Assembly (NCBI RefSeq): GCF_000265405.1
Contig: NC_018010.1
Coordinates: forward strand, 1 to 64,000
Reading direction: 5' to 3'
From: Belliella baltica DSM 15883
GTDB lineage: Bacteria > Bacteroidota > Bacteroidia > Cytophagales > Cyclobacteriaceae
Length of the DNA stretch: 64,000 nt
This document shows, piece by piece, positions 35,247 to 45,236 of this stretch. A program made the translations under genes and the position numbers. Below the pieces are notes generated by a model. The model was not told the origin of the DNA. It saw only the letters and a list, made by a program, of their open reading frames with translations, and made no database searches. Within the stretch, counting starts at the first letter, position 1. Every line of letters begins with the position of its first letter.

Positions 35247-36038
35247 TTAGAAAGATTTAATCTCCAAACCTCCAAGAATTACTGAACCATAAATTTTCAA
35301 TACTTTCTTTGGGTCTGGAGTCACATGAGAATAAAGACGCTTATCTTCCACACCTGCTAGCACATTAGATACATTGACCTGAACGCTCCAATGAGGAGGC
35401 ACAATCAGCTTCACACCCCCTAATGCTACTTCTATATTGAGCATTGCGGTTTCAGTCATATCCGCTTGAGAAAGATCAATCTCAGACCCTCCAAGAATAG
35501 CAGAAATCTTCCCTCCTTTGAAGTTTTTCGATAAAACTCTACGCTGATCACCAGATAAAAATGCTTGCGATGTAAGAATTTCAGGCTGATCAAACCCAGT
35601 ATTTGTATTGCTTTCGGAACTTGTCGCATTCTCATCTCCAACAACTTCTGCTTCTTGAGCTGAGTAGCCAAAAGGTTCATTTTTAAAAGATTGATTATAA
35701 TCAGGGATTTTAACTGATTTTTGATTGAGGATAAAATAAAGACCAACTGCGATCAACCCCCCAGCAAGAAAATACCCTTCAAATCCATCTGGTAAATCAA
35801 CATGTTTTTTCAACATGAAATAAGAACCAAACAACAAGAAAAAATATCCTGAGCCACTTTTAAATTGTTGACTTACTAAGATTACCAATCCGATTGCGAT
35901 AAAGATCATCGGCCAGCTCAAAAGCCACAAAGGTAAGAAAAACCCTAATTTCTTCAATAATATGATACCTCCTACCACAACCAAGATAATCCCTAGTGTG
36001 TAATTATTACTTTGAGTAGAAAATTTCTGATTTGCCAT
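35247..36038 (-). CDS. LiaF-like membrane protein
   Basis: A 263-residue protein whose first half holds four membrane helices in two hairpins (LiaF/DUF5668-type), and whose second half is a beta-rich domain (FKGGKISAILGGSEIDLSQA through SVILGGLEIKSF) like the C-terminal domain of LiaF, the inhibitor of the LiaRS envelope-stress system of Firmicutes. ATG 36038 (MANQKFST) is preferred over a start 17 codons upstream. It is the first gene of the operon with the LytS and LytTR genes, so it probably modulates that kinase (inference from LiaF). Confidence 0.88.
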   Translation of the reverse strand: MANQKFSTQSNNYTLGIILVVVGGIILLKKLGFFLPLWLLSWPMIFIAIGLVILVSQQFKSGSGYFFLLFGSYFMLKKHVDLPDGFEGYFLAGGLIAVGLYFILNQKSVKIPDYNQSFKNEPFGYSAQEAEVVGDENATSSESNTNTGFDQPEILTSQAFLSGDQRRVLSKNFKGGKISAILGGSEIDLSQADMTETAMLNIEVALGGVKLIVPPHWSVQVNVSNVLAGVEDKRLYSHVTPDPKKVLKIYGSVILGGLEIKSF

Positions 36039-36174
36039 GATGTATGTGTTTTGATTGTTAATGATGCTCAAAACTAAGAGAGAAAACAAAAATCAAGGAG
36101 TCAAATTAGGTGAGAGCAAGTAAATATTCGGTGAACGTGAGAAATTTATCGGCGAATTTTCTTGTGCTATTTTT

Positions 36175-36843
36175 TTACTTGAACAAGTAAGCTGCATAAG
36201 CCATATCTTCTGGAGTAGTAATTTTAATGTTTTCTAAATTCCCTGCAATAAGAGATACTTGCCATCCTTGGTGTTCATAAACTGTTGCATCATCAGTAAA
36301 AGTATGCAGCTCCGTCACATCAAAGGCCTTTTTGATTTTTCGTATTTGAAAAGTCTGTGGAGTTTGAACTAAGCGGAAGTATTGTCTTTCCTGATAGACA
36401 GATTTGCCATCATCAGTTAATCTTCTAATCGAGTCTTTTAGAGCAACCACGGCAATGGCACTCCCTTTTTCCTTTGCTACTTCAAAGCTTTCTTGAATCA
36501 CCTCAGGGTTTACAAAAGGCCGAACACCATCATGAATGGCGACAAGTCCTTCATTTTCTGTAATAGAATTCAATCCATTTCTTACAGACTGAAACCTACT
36601 ATTTCCTCCAGAAACCAGGTTATGGGGTATGAAAAATTTATACTGAACACAGAGGTCTTTCCAAAGTGAAAAATCCTTTTCAGGAATGACAAGAATTAAT
36701 TCTGCTTTGGGTTCAGCTTCGAAAAATCGCGATAATGTATGCATTAATATGGGTTTGCCACCAATTTCTAAATATTGCTTTGGCATAGGTGCTCCCATTC
36801 TTGTTCCACTGCCTCCCGCAACTATAATTGCATACTTTTTCAT
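36175..36843 (-). CDS. ispD: 2-C-methyl-D-erythritol 4-phosphate cytidylyltransferase
   Basis: Third step of the MEP isoprenoid pathway: joins CTP to methylerythritol phosphate. The 222 residues show the nucleotide-binding loop IVAGGSGTRMGAPMPKQYLE, the VAIHDGVRPFV segment and the C-terminal TDDATVYEHQGW motif with active-site residues. ATG 36843 gives the correct N-terminus. An upstream in-frame ATG at 36873 would add ten residues not usual for the family. The adjacent genes are unrelated. Confidence 0.96.
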   Translation of the reverse strand: MKKYAIIVAGGSGTRMGAPMPKQYLEIGGKPILMHTLSRFFEAEPKAELILVIPEKDFSLWKDLCVQYKFFIPHNLVSGGNSRFQSVRNGLNSITENEGLVAIHDGVRPFVNPEVIQESFEVAKEKGSAIAVVALKDSIRRLTDDGKSVYQERQYFRLVQTPQTFQIRKIKKAFDVTELHTFTDDATVYEHQGWQVSLIAGNLENIKITTPEDMAYAAYLFK

Positions 36844-36897
36844 AATGTTTTTGAGATCTATTTTGAGTAGCAAGTTGGGGAAATTATAAAAATAAAA

Positions 36898-36918
36898 AAA
36901 GGCTCACGAGGAGCCTTT
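36898..36918 (-). terminator. Terminator of queA
   Basis: An 8-bp stem AAAGGCTC (36898-36905) with GAGCCTTT (36911-36918), five-base loop. The long A-rich stretch before 36898 gives the T run on the minus strand, just after the queA stop. Confidence 0.82.
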
Positions 36919-36924
36919 CTGTTA

Positions 36925-37974
36925 TTATAAGATTAACATTGCATCTCCATAAGAGAAGAAGCGATATTTCTCTTTGATTGCTTCTTTATAAGCTTTCATG
37001 ATCAAATCATAACCACCAAAAGCCGATGCTGTCATCAGCAAAGTTGATTCTGGCAAATGAAAGTTAGTAATAAGTGTATTAGCGATTTTAAAATCATATG
37101 GAGGAATGATAAACTTGTCAGTCCATCCGCTGCTAACTTTCAGCCTATTATTAGCTGTCACAGATGACTCTATGGTTTTCAAAACTGTGGTACCAACTGC
37201 TACTACTCTTTTTTTATTATCCAAAGATTCATTGACTAGATCAACTGTCTTTTGCGGAATATCATAATTCTCAGAATCCATTTTATGTTTGGTCAAATCC
37301 TCAACATCAACCTGACGAAATGTTCCCAAACCTACATGAAGCGTTATTGGAGAAACTTCTACTCCTTTCAATTCCAATCTTCGCAACAAGTGAGGCGTAA
37401 AATGCAAGCCTGCTGTTGGAGCAGCTACTGCACCAACATGCTCAGCAAAAATTGTTTGATATCTTTCTCTGTCTTCAGGCTCAACTTTTCTATCAATGAA
37501 TTCTTTCAAGATAGGCGTTTCTCCTAATGTATCAATGGTTTTGTAGAATTCCTCTTCCGAGCCATCAAACAAAAACCTGATTGTCCTTCCTCTTGAAGTA
37601 GTGTTGTCAATAACTTCTGCTACCAAATCACTATCTCCAAAGTATAGCTTATTTCCTACTCGGATTTTTCTAGCTGGATCGACCAACACGTCCCAAAGCT
37701 TCAATTCTTGATTCAACTCTCTTAAAAGGAAAACTTCGATTTTGGCACCTGTTTTTTCTTTATTTCCGTAAAGTCTAGCAGGAAAAACTTTGGTATTGTT
37801 CATCACAAAAACATCACCTTCACCAAAATAATCGGTAATATCCTTGAAGAGTCGGTGTTCAATTTCACCTGTTTTTCTGTGGACTACCATCAGACGAGAT
37901 TCATCTCTATTATCTGCTGGATGTAAGGCTATGAGCTTTTTTGGGACTTCGAATTTAAAATCGGATAACTTCAT
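36925..37974 (-). CDS. queA: tRNA preQ1(34) S-adenosylmethionine ribosyltransferase-isomerase
   Basis: Makes epoxyqueuosine in tRNA by moving the ribosyl part of SAM onto preQ1. The 349 residues begin [20 protein letters not shown] and contain the family segments [22 protein letters not shown] and [19 protein letters not shown] 37974 is chosen over 38040 because the family N-terminus begins there. It has its own terminator and lies divergent from the permease gene at 38098. Confidence 0.96.
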   Translation of the reverse strand: MKLSDFKFEVPKKLIALHPADNRDESRLMVVHRKTGEIEHRLFKDITDYFGEGDVFVMNNTKVFPARLYGNKEKTGAKIEVFLLRELNQELKLWDVLVDPARKIRVGNKLYFGDSDLVAEVIDNTTSRGRTIRFLFDGSEEEFYKTIDTLGETPILKEFIDRKVEPEDRERYQTIFAEHVGAVAAPTAGLHFTPHLLRRLELKGVEVSPITLHVGLGTFRQVDVEDLTKHKMDSENYDIPQKTVDLVNESLDNKKRVVAVGTTVLKTIESSVTANNRLKVSSGWTDKFIIPPYDFKIANTLITNFHLPESTLLMTASAFGGYDLIMKAYKEAIKEKYRFFSYGDAMLIL

Positions 37975-38097
37975 ATGGAATGAATGTAGTATGCTTAAGA
38001 TTAATTTTACAATAGATTGTAAAAAGTGCAAAGATAACAAGAAAAATCACGAAATCTACCTATATTGTCAATTAGTTTTTAACCCTCAATTATTACT

Positions 38098-39348
38098 GTG
38101 AAAGTACTCAAACTCATTTGGGAAAGTGTGAGATTCGCTTTTCAAGCATTAAGAGCCAATTTAACAAGAACGATTTTATCTCTACTAGGCGTGACAGTTG
38201 GCATATTTGCAATCATTGCTGTGTTCACTTTAGTGGATTCTTTGGAAAAAAACATTAAGTCTAGTTTAAGCTTCTTAGGAAGCAATGTCATGACCGTTGA
38301 TAAATTTGACTATTCAGCTGGAGGTGGACCCGATTTTCCATGGTGGGTTTACTTCAGAAGACCAAATAATTCTTATTCAGAATACCTATTCTTAAAGGAC
38401 AATCTTAGAAATTCAGCAGGAACAACACTTTTTGCAGATGCTAATACAACAGTCCAATTTGGAAATAATAGCTTTAGCGGTAGCAACGTCAAAGGAGTGA
38501 CTTTTTCTTACAAAGATGTATATGATGTACCGATTGGTGCTGGAAGGTTTTTCACTGAAATTGAAATTTCTGGCGCTCGAAATGTCGTGATTATCGGCAC
38601 TAAGATCGCTCAGACCCTCTTTCCAAACCAAGATCCACTCGGGAAAGAAATGAAAATCAGAGGTCAAAAATTCTTTGTAATAGGAACATTCGAAGAAGAA
38701 GGGGAAGCGCTTTTTGATACTCCCACAAAAGATGAAGCTTGCATGATTCCTTTCGGAGCATTTTCAAAAATATATAATGTGGGAAGATATGGCTTAGGAC
38801 CAAGTATTGCCATGAAAGGTTTGGATGATGACACTGGAATGATTGCTTTAGAAAATGAAGTCACTGGCTTGTTAAGAGCCAAAAGAGGATTAAAACCAAC
38901 TCAGGACAGTAATTTTTCACTCAACAAATCTGAGTTTATCATGAATACCATCGGTTCGATTTTCGATGTTATCAGTGGTGCAGGATGGGTAATTGGCGGA
39001 TTTTCTATCTTAGTTGGAGGCTTTGGAATCGCTAACATCATGTTCGTTTCGGTAAAAGAGAGAACGAATATCATTGGAATTCAAAAATCCCTTGGAGCAA
39101 AGAATTATTTCATATTATATCAATTCCTTTTTGAGGCTATGTTCCTCAGTTTGATTGGAGGAATCACTGGAATTATTTTAGTCTACCTAATCACATTTGT
39201 TCAACTTGGCTCTTTAGAGTTAACACTGTCCATTAAAAATATCATTCTTGGACTTGGCGTTTCATCAGTAATAGGGATTGTTTCGGGAATAGTACCCGCC
39301 ACATTGGCAGCAAGACTTGACCCTGTAGAAGCAATTCGATCAGCTTGA
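38098..39348 (+). CDS. MacB-type ABC transporter permease
   Basis: A 416-residue inner-membrane permease with an N-terminal helix (about 20-45), a large periplasmic MacB-core domain, and three C-terminal helices with the FtsX coupling segment VSVKERTNIIGIQKSLGAK. The start is GTG at 38098; no ATG lies in a better place. Neither an ATPase nor a membrane-fusion gene is adjacent, so the partners must be encoded elsewhere. A long perfect hairpin overlaps its stop codon. Function is probably export of a lipid, peptide or lipoprotein, not resolvable here. Confidence 0.88.
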   Translation: MKVLKLIWESVRFAFQALRANLTRTILSLLGVTVGIFAIIAVFTLVDSLEKNIKSSLSFLGSNVMTVDKFDYSAGGGPDFPWWVYFRRPNNSYSEYLFLKDNLRNSAGTTLFADANTTVQFGNNSFSGSNVKGVTFSYKDVYDVPIGAGRFFTEIEISGARNVVIIGTKIAQTLFPNQDPLGKEMKIRGQKFFVIGTFEEEGEALFDTPTKDEACMIPFGAFSKIYNVGRYGLGPSIAMKGLDDDTGMIALENEVTGLLRAKRGLKPTQDSNFSLNKSEFIMNTIGSIFDVISGAGWVIGGFSILVGGFGIANIMFVSVKERTNIIGIQKSLGAKNYFILYQFLFEAMFLSLIGGITGIILVYLITFVQLGSLELTLSIKNIILGLGVSSVIGIVSGIVPATLAARLDPVEAIRSA

Positions 39349-39374
39349 TTTGAAATTAATCAAGCTGATCGAAT
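39334..39374 (+). terminator. Long hairpin overlapping the permease stop codon, lacking a T run
   Basis: A perfect 17-bp stem (39334-39350 with 39358-39374) with a seven-base loop, the left arm being the last codons and the stop of the permease gene. No T run follows, so it is not a classical intrinsic terminator. It may protect the 3' end of the mRNA or act with Rho. Confidence 0.4.
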
Positions 39375-39381
39375 CACAGAC

Positions 39382-39795
39382 TTACCAGCCAATATTAAAA
39401 TTCATATTGTTTAATTGATAGATTGTAAATCCAGTTGAAATACCTAGAATTATTCCCAATGAAATTAAGGGTCGAAATTTAGACACTTTTACTTCTTCCA
39501 TTCTGCTGTAAGGAATTTCAAACAATCCTAAATTGTTAGATTCCCTATTTACATTGTTGTCAACAATTAATTTAACCAAGATTCCCTCATCATAAACCTC
39601 TTTAACTACTACTTTGAATTCTTTCTGATTTTTTGTTAAAATTTGATACTTTTTGTTTTTCTCAAACATTTCTGAGGTGATTTTTTTTTCAAAATCCTTT
39701 GATTTGCTTTCTTCAATTTTGGTGAAAGTAAAACAAGAACTAAAGCAAATTAAACATATGCCGAATTCGGTAATTTTTTTTATTAGATTTTTCAT
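39382..39795 (-). CDS. Lipoprotein of unknown function
   Basis: A 137-residue exported protein with a lipobox ending at Cys21 (CFSSC), a lysine-rich linker, a small beta-rich domain (about 45-105) and a C-terminal hydrophobic segment (LISLGIILGISTGFTIY) that could be a second membrane contact. I recognise no family. It is convergent with the permease gene and lies alone, with its own upstream region before the recA terminator. Confidence 0.6.
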   Translation of the reverse strand: MKNLIKKITEFGICLICFSSCFTFTKIEESKSKDFEKKITSEMFEKNKKYQILTKNQKEFKVVVKEVYDEGILVKLIVDNNVNRESNNLGLFEIPYSRMEEVKVSKFRPLISLGIILGISTGFTIYQLNNMNFNIGW

Positions 39796-39908
39796 AGGTT
39801 CTGGGGTCTAATAAGATAATAAATTTAAAAAAATCGCCAAATTATAATCTAATAACCCCCTCTAAAAATTATCCTTAAATATTTAAAAATCAATACTTTA
39901 AAATCAAT

Positions 39909-39947
39909 AAAAAAGGGAATTTGATCTAGTCAAACTCCCTTTTTTTT
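39909..39947 (-). terminator. Terminator of recA
   Basis: A hairpin of 10 bp (AAAAAAGGGA at 39909-39918 with 39936-39945) extended by five more pairs after one mismatch, five-base loop. The A run becomes the T run on the minus strand. It lies just after the recA stop. Confidence 0.85.
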
Positions 39948-39964
39948 GTGCAGAAAATTAAAAT

Positions 39965-40996
39965 CTATTCTTTCTCAATTTCTACTTTCAAAGCTTCGCC
40001 ATTTAAACCGGCTCTATCTTTGATTTTCTTTTCTAATTCTTCCATCAACTCCGGATTGTCTAAAAGCAAGGATTTAACTGCATCTCTACCTTGTCCAAGC
40101 TTATTTCCTTCGTAAGAGAACCAAGATCCTGCTTTTTTGATGATTTCAAATTCAACTCCAAGGTCGATAATTTCTCCTACTTTAGATATCCCTTGACCAT
40201 ACATGATGTCAAACTCGACCACTTTGAACGGTGGTGCTACTTTGTTTTTCACCACCTTTACTTTAGTTCTGTTTCCAAGAATATTGTCAGCTGATTCTTT
40301 GATTTGACCAATCCTCCTAATGTCCAACCTTACCGAAGCATAGAACTTCAAGGCATTACCACCAGTAGTTGTCTCAGGACTACCAAACATAACCCCTATT
40401 TTATCTCTAAGCTGATTAATAAATACACAAGCACAGCCAGTTTTATTTATTGCGCCTGTGAGCTTTCTTAATGCTTGAGACATCAATCTAGCTTGTAAAC
40501 CCATTTTACTATCACCCATATCGCCTTCCAATTCACCTTTTGGCACCAAGGCAGCTACAGAGTCAATTACAATAATATCAATTGCACCAGAGCGAATCAA
40601 ATGCTCAGCAATCTCCAACGCCTGCTCACCATTGTCAGGCTGAGATATCAATAAATTTTCCGTATCTATACCAAGCTTTTCTGCATAAGCTTTATCAAAA
40701 GCATGCTCTGCGTCAATGAACGCAGCCAAACCTCCAGCTTTTTGAGCTTCAGCTATACAATGCATAGTCAATGTGGTTTTACCAGAAGACTCAGGTCCAT
40801 AAATCTCCGTCACTCTTCCTCTTGGAATTCCACCAATACCTAGTGCCATATCTAAGCCTAATGAACCAGTAGAAATCGCAGGGATATCCTGAACTTTATT
40901 ATCACTAAGCTTCATCACTGTCCCTTTTCCATAGGTTTTTTCCAATTTATCTATGGTCAATTGAAGTGCTTTAAGTTTTTCTGTATTTGCGCTCAT
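39965..40996 (-). CDS. recA: Recombinase RecA
   Basis: DNA-dependent ATPase for strand exchange and SOS activation. The 343 residues contain Walker A GPESSGKT at 67-74, the segment [10 protein letters not shown], Walker [13 protein letters not shown], the L2 region around [27 protein letters not shown] (given in part as [17 protein letters not shown]) and the C-terminal acidic tail. Length is normal. It is monocistronic, with a terminator 20 bases after the stop. I found no LexA-like operator that I can support upstream. Confidence 0.99.
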   Translation of the reverse strand: MSANTEKLKALQLTIDKLEKTYGKGTVMKLSDNKVQDIPAISTGSLGLDMALGIGGIPRGRVTEIYGPESSGKTTLTMHCIAEAQKAGGLAAFIDAEHAFDKAYAEKLGIDTENLLISQPDNGEQALEIAEHLIRSGAIDIIVIDSVAALVPKGELEGDMGDSKMGLQARLMSQALRKLTGAINKTGCACVFINQLRDKIGVMFGSPETTTGGNALKFYASVRLDIRRIGQIKESADNILGNRTKVKVVKNKVAPPFKVVEFDIMYGQGISKVGEIIDLGVEFEIIKKAGSWFSYEGNKLGQGRDAVKSLLLDNPELMEELEKKIKDRAGLNGEALKVEIEKE

Positions 40997-41183
40997 ATTT
41001 CTTTATTATTAATTATCTAATTTGAATTTGTGAAAATAATAATTGATACTTGGAGATTCAAATGATTGAACACTCTATCGAGGTATTGCGTATGTATTTG
41101 CTGCGTAGAAAATCAACTTATATTTTATTCCTCGTAAATATTGGAATAAGATTTGAAAAGATTTATTCTGAAACCTTAAGTTA

Positions 41184-41975
41184 ATGAAAAATCAGCTATT
41201 AAAGTCAGTAATTGTCGCAATTTTTTCATGCATAACAGCAATAAGCAGTTTTGCTCAGCAAAAAAATACTGCCTTCAAAAATGGAGAGGAACTTACTTTT
41301 AAAGTTAGCTATGGTTTTCTTGATGCCGCTGAAGCCAAGATGAAAATCAATCCTTATGTAAATACAATTAAAAGCCGACCAGTATATCGTATTGATGTAA
41401 CTGGAGAAACTTTGGGTCTTTTCAAACTTTTTAAAGTAAACGATACATGGGGAAGCTATTTAGATACAGTGAAAATAATTCCTCATCAATCTTACCGATT
41501 TATTGAAGAAGGGAAATACAGAAAAAATGAAAGAGTAGTTTTTGACCATGACCAGGGGAAAGCCATGATGCGTCTCTATGATAGAGAGAATAAAAAAATT
41601 GTAGAAACTAAAAGTTATGATGTACCAAAAAATGTTCAAGATATAGTTAGCGGATTTTATTATCTAAGAACGATGGACATGAAAAAATTCAAAAAAGGTG
41701 ACATTATCACGCTAACTGGTTTTTTTGATAAAGAAATATATAACCTAAAATTAATATTCGAGGGAAAAGAAAGGCTTTCCACCCAAGTTGGAGACTTTGA
41801 AACATTCGTTTTAACTCCAATTATGCCCTCTAACAAACTTTTCAGAGGAGAGCACCCTGTGACTATATGGGTTTCTGATGATCAGAACAAAATCCCTTTG
41901 AAAATAAAAGCTAGGCTTATGGTTGGTGCGCTCAACATGGACATTACTAAAGCCACTGGTTTACGTAATAATTAA
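41184..41975 (+). CDS. DUF3108 exported protein
   Basis: A 263-residue exported protein with a signal peptide (cleavage near FAQQ, about residue 25) and a DUF3108 beta-rich domain: FKNGEELTFKVSYGFLDAAEA and the later GDFETFVLTPIM and VTIWVSDDQNKIPLKIKARL strands are typical. Members are periplasmic or outer-membrane associated in Bacteroidota; function is unknown. It lies upstream of a PhoB/PhoR-like pair with about 140 bases between, so cotranscription is not evident. Confidence 0.86.
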   Translation: MKNQLLKSVIVAIFSCITAISSFAQQKNTAFKNGEELTFKVSYGFLDAAEAKMKINPYVNTIKSRPVYRIDVTGETLGLFKLFKVNDTWGSYLDTVKIIPHQSYRFIEEGKYRKNERVVFDHDQGKAMMRLYDRENKKIVETKSYDVPKNVQDIVSGFYYLRTMDMKKFKKGDIITLTGFFDKEIYNLKLIFEGKERLSTQVGDFETFVLTPIMPSNKLFRGEHPVTIWVSDDQNKIPLKIKARLMVGALNMDITKATGLRNN

Positions 41976-42123
41976 TTTATCCTGAGATAACATTTTCATA
42001 ATATTAAAGTCGATTATTAAAAATTTTTATTGTATTTGTGTGAAGCAAATAATTAAAAGTGATTTTATCTTAGGTCTTTTTTTAAATTAGCATCACGATA
42101 GCTTAATAAACCTGTTGTCAAAA

Positions 42124-42813
42124 ATGAGCGAAAAACAAAAAGTCAAGGTTTTAGTAGTAGATGACGAGCCAGATATTGTTGAAATTCTTTCTTACAATCT
42201 CAATAAAGAGGGTTATGAAGTAGCCTCCGCAGAAGACGGGATTAAAGGCGTAAAACTAGCCGCCAAATTTCAACCAGATGTCATCTTGCTAGATATCATG
42301 ATGCCGAACCAAGATGGTGTTGAAACTTGTAGGCAAATCAGAGAAAATCCAGATTTAAAAAATACTTTTATTATATTTTTAACTGCTCGCTCGGAAGAAT
42401 ATTCTGAAGTTGCGGCTTTTGATGTAGGGGCAGACGATTATATCACGAAACCTATCAAGCCTAGGGCTTTAATGAGTAGAATTGCTGCGCTTTTCAGAAG
42501 AGAATCCAAAAAAGAACAAGAACTCACCCAAATCAAAATCAAGGACCTTACGATTGATAGAACTAGCTACACTATCGACAAAAGCGGTAAAACAATCATC
42601 CTTCCAAAAAAAGAATTTGAACTCTTGTATTTCCTTGCAAAAAACCCTAATATGGTATTTAGTAGAGATGAACTTTTACAAAATATTTGGGGAGCAGATG
42701 TTTTTGTCTTAGCAAGAACCGTTGATGTCCACATTAGAAAAGTGAGAGAAAAAATTGGTGACGATTACATCACTACTGTAAAAGGAGTAGGATATAAATT
42801 CGAACTGAACTGA
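42124..42813 (+). CDS. PhoB/OmpR-type response regulator
   Basis: A 229-residue regulator: receiver domain (about 7-125) with phosphoacceptor Asp57 (VILLDIMMP) and the Lys of ITKPIKP, then a winged-helix DNA-binding domain (about 135-229, with VFSRDELLQNIWG and RTVDVHIRKVREKIG). ATG 42124 is preferred over the TTG at 42115. The kinase gene starts ten bases after its stop. The pair resembles PhoB-PhoR, but the phosphate role is an inference. Confidence 0.95.
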   Translation: MSEKQKVKVLVVDDEPDIVEILSYNLNKEGYEVASAEDGIKGVKLAAKFQPDVILLDIMMPNQDGVETCRQIRENPDLKNTFIIFLTARSEEYSEVAAFDVGADDYITKPIKPRALMSRIAALFRRESKKEQELTQIKIKDLTIDRTSYTIDKSGKTIILPKKEFELLYFLAKNPNMVFSRDELLQNIWGADVFVLARTVDVHIRKVREKIGDDYITTVKGVGYKFELN

Positions 42814-42823
42814 TTTTAAACAC

Positions 42824-43861
42824 ATGTTTACCACATCACGGGGTATTTCTCTAATTTTAGCAATAGCTATTTCTGCCCTGACTGTGGCTTTTTTGTTTTT
42901 GATGGATGAAGCTACGGCTACTTTATTGTTAGTAGCTGGGGGAATTTCCTTTTCAGTTTCTTATATTTTGATGAACATCACACTGGAATTTTTAATCTTC
43001 AAGGAGATAAGTAATATCTACACAGTTTTAGAAAAAATACAAAAAAAAGATCTTTCTACCATCGCAGATAAGTCCACTAAGACTTCAATCTCACCTCTTC
43101 GAAAAATCAATAAGACTATCAATTCCTACGCACTTTCAAAAAATAAGGAGATTGAAACCCTACAAAAAAATGCAGAATTTAGACGGGAGTTTATTGCGGA
43201 TATTTCACACGAACTGAAGACTCCTATTTTTGCCGCACAGGGATTTATTCACACGCTACTTGATGGTGCAGTAGATGATGAAGAAGTTAGATACAAATTT
43301 CTCAAGAGAGCGGCCAAAAGTCTAAATTCGCTTGACAAACTTGTTCAAGATCTTTTGACACTAAACCAAATGGAGAGTGGAGTGATTAAATTTCATTTTG
43401 AGAAATTTGATCTAAAGGATGTCCTTCTTGAAGTGATAGATGAATTGGAACACAAAGCTGAAAAGAGAGATGTTTTGATCAGGTTTTACTATGACAAAGA
43501 AAAGTCTTTCTTAACCAATGCTGATAGAGATAAAATCTTCCGTGTTTGTCAAAACCTTATTTCGAATGCCATCAAGTATAATCATGAAGGTGGAGAAGTG
43601 GAGGTTCGCTTAAATTCAAATAAAAACCAACAAACTGTCGATGTGAAAGACAATGGAAAAGGTATCCCTCCTGAGGACTTGAAGCGAATATTTGAAAGAT
43701 TCTATAGAGTAGACAAAAGCAGATCAAGAGAAAAGGGAGGCACAGGACTTGGATTGGCTATCGTAAAACACATCTTAGAAGCTCATAAGAGCAAAATTTC
43801 TGTAAGCAGCACATTAGGAAAAGGTTCTGTATTTAGTTTTTCACTAGCAGCTGAGAAGTAA
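42824..43861 (+). CDS. PhoR-like membrane histidine kinase
   Basis: A 345-residue kinase with two membrane helices (about 8-26 and 32-52) and almost no periplasmic loop, a linker, HisKA with phosphoacceptor His129 in ADISHELKTPIFA, and an ATPase domain with NLISNAIKYNHEGG, DNGKGIP and GGTGLGLAIVKHILE. It follows its regulator closely. The lack of a sensor domain is typical of PhoR-like kinases in Bacteroidota, which may sense through a partner. Confidence 0.93.
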   Translation: MFTTSRGISLILAIAISALTVAFLFLMDEATATLLLVAGGISFSVSYILMNITLEFLIFKEISNIYTVLEKIQKKDLSTIADKSTKTSISPLRKINKTINSYALSKNKEIETLQKNAEFRREFIADISHELKTPIFAAQGFIHTLLDGAVDDEEVRYKFLKRAAKSLNSLDKLVQDLLTLNQMESGVIKFHFEKFDLKDVLLEVIDELEHKAEKRDVLIRFYYDKEKSFLTNADRDKIFRVCQNLISNAIKYNHEGGEVEVRLNSNKNQQTVDVKDNGKGIPPEDLKRIFERFYRVDKSRSREKGGTGLGLAIVKHILEAHKSKISVSSTLGKGSVFSFSLAAEK

Positions 43862-43897
43862 TTTTTTTTCTAAAACCTTCCTTAGTAATCAAAAATT

Positions 43898-44356
43898 TTA
43901 CCATGTAGTATCTTTCAACTTTGGAAACGCACGAATCACATCAGACAAGCTTAATTGTCCCACAAGCTTTTCATCTTTCATTACTGGAAATCTTCTAATT
44001 TTTTTATCCAAAAACAATTGAGCTGCATCAAAAAGACTTAAATCCGGCTTCAGGGTTATCACATCTTTTGTCATATGTTCAGCTACTGTACCTGGGAATT
44101 TAGGAGTATTGGAGTATTTCCCTTTGATGATCTCTTTGAGACAATCAACTTCTGATATTATCCCTACTAAATGTCCACTTTGATCTACTACAGCAGCACC
44201 TGAAATTTTCCTTTTAGTTAATAATTCTAAAACATGATCAATGGTATCTTCTGGATAAAAAGTCACCAAATTCGTTGACATGTGATCCTGAACTAAAATT
44301 GGTGCTGCTGCCTTTTTTGATTCTACTACTCTTACTCCTTGAAAACTTTTTACCAT
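43898..44356 (-). CDS. CBS-domain protein
   Basis: A 152-residue cytoplasmic protein with two CBS domains (about 22-75 and 85-140: ILVQDHMSTNLVTFYPEDT and VAEHMTKDVITLKPDLSLFD). CBS pairs bind adenosine nucleotides such as AMP or ATP. No catalytic domain is attached, so it is probably a small sensor or regulatory subunit. It is convergent with the PhoR-like gene and about 140 bases from the cutC stop. Confidence 0.88.
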   Translation of the reverse strand: MVKSFQGVRVVESKKAAAPILVQDHMSTNLVTFYPEDTIDHVLELLTKRKISGAAVVDQSGHLVGIISEVDCLKEIIKGKYSNTPKFPGTVAEHMTKDVITLKPDLSLFDAAQLFLDKKIRRFPVMKDEKLVGQLSLSDVIRAFPKLKDTTW

Positions 44357-44494
44357 CTTGATTTTGAGTTAAATGTGAGTTTAAAAATAGCTAAAATAAA
44401 TTACCATTCAAAACATTAATTTGGAAAAAATACAAAATTCAATGATTTCAATATTTATATCTCCATATTTCAGAATTATAAAAAAGTATTGACT

Positions 44495-45232
44495 CTAAAG
44501 AACTTTATTAAATTCTGAAAGCACCTTCTCATCTAAGGTCAAAACTTTATTAGACGTATCGATATTTTGAGACAAATTAAGGTCATTTGATGTGTAAATT
44601 GACTTTGAGTTTCTATAACTCTTGCAACTTGCATGCACTTCTAATAAACGCTTTGAAGGTTTCAATTTTTCAACATCTGAAGGTTTCAAACCTCCTCCAG
44701 GCATTACAATAATTCGGTCTTGAGCCAATTTAAGTAATTCAGAAATTATTTTTAACCCTTCTGAAACTGAATTCCGCATTCCTGAAGTCAATATTCGCTT
44801 GAACCCACAATCAATAATCTCTTCTAATGCCATAAATGGATTTGAACAGACATCAAAAGCACGGTGAAAAGTACAGGGTTTTCCCCTAGATTCTTTAATC
44901 AAAACTTCGCAAGCCCTTTTATCAATATTCCCCTTCTCATCTAAAACACCAAAAACAAAACCATCAGCACCGTAAGAAGATAATATTTGAATATCTCTAC
45001 GCATCACTTCTATTTCTTCCTCGGTATATACAAAATCTCCTCCTCTAGGTCTGATCATGACAAAGATTGGAGTCTTCATTTTTTCTTTCAGGAAAGCCAA
45101 TGCTCCAACACTTGGTGTAACTCCACCTTCTCCAAAATCAGAACACAACTCTAAACGATCTACACCAAATCGATTTGCTAAAAGTGCAGCCTCAATAGTA
45201 AATACGGGCACTTCCAAAAGTATCTTTGTCAT
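44495..45232 (-). CDS. cutC: CutC family protein
   Basis: A 245-residue TIM-barrel protein of the CutC family, named for copper homeostasis, though the copper role is disputed and an enzymatic role is likely. Visible features: GVDRLELCSDFGEGGVTPS near the N-terminus, MIRPRGGDFVYTEEEI, HRAFD and RILTSGMRNSVSEG followed by VMPGGGLKPSDV. The gene starts four bases after the glycosylasparaginase stop, so the two are cotranscribed. Confidence 0.93.
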   Translation of the reverse strand: MTKILLEVPVFTIEAALLANRFGVDRLELCSDFGEGGVTPSVGALAFLKEKMKTPIFVMIRPRGGDFVYTEEEIEVMRRDIQILSSYGADGFVFGVLDEKGNIDKRACEVLIKESRGKPCTFHRAFDVCSNPFMALEEIIDCGFKRILTSGMRNSVSEGLKIISELLKLAQDRIIVMPGGGLKPSDVEKLKPSKRLLEVHASCKSYRNSKSIYTSNDLNLSQNIDTSNKVLTLDEKVLSEFNKVL

Positions 45233-45236
45233 TGGA

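Noticed and set aside
40997..41183. LexA-type operator upstream of recA
   Set aside because: I saw no convincing palindrome in the gap between recA and the DUF3108 gene.
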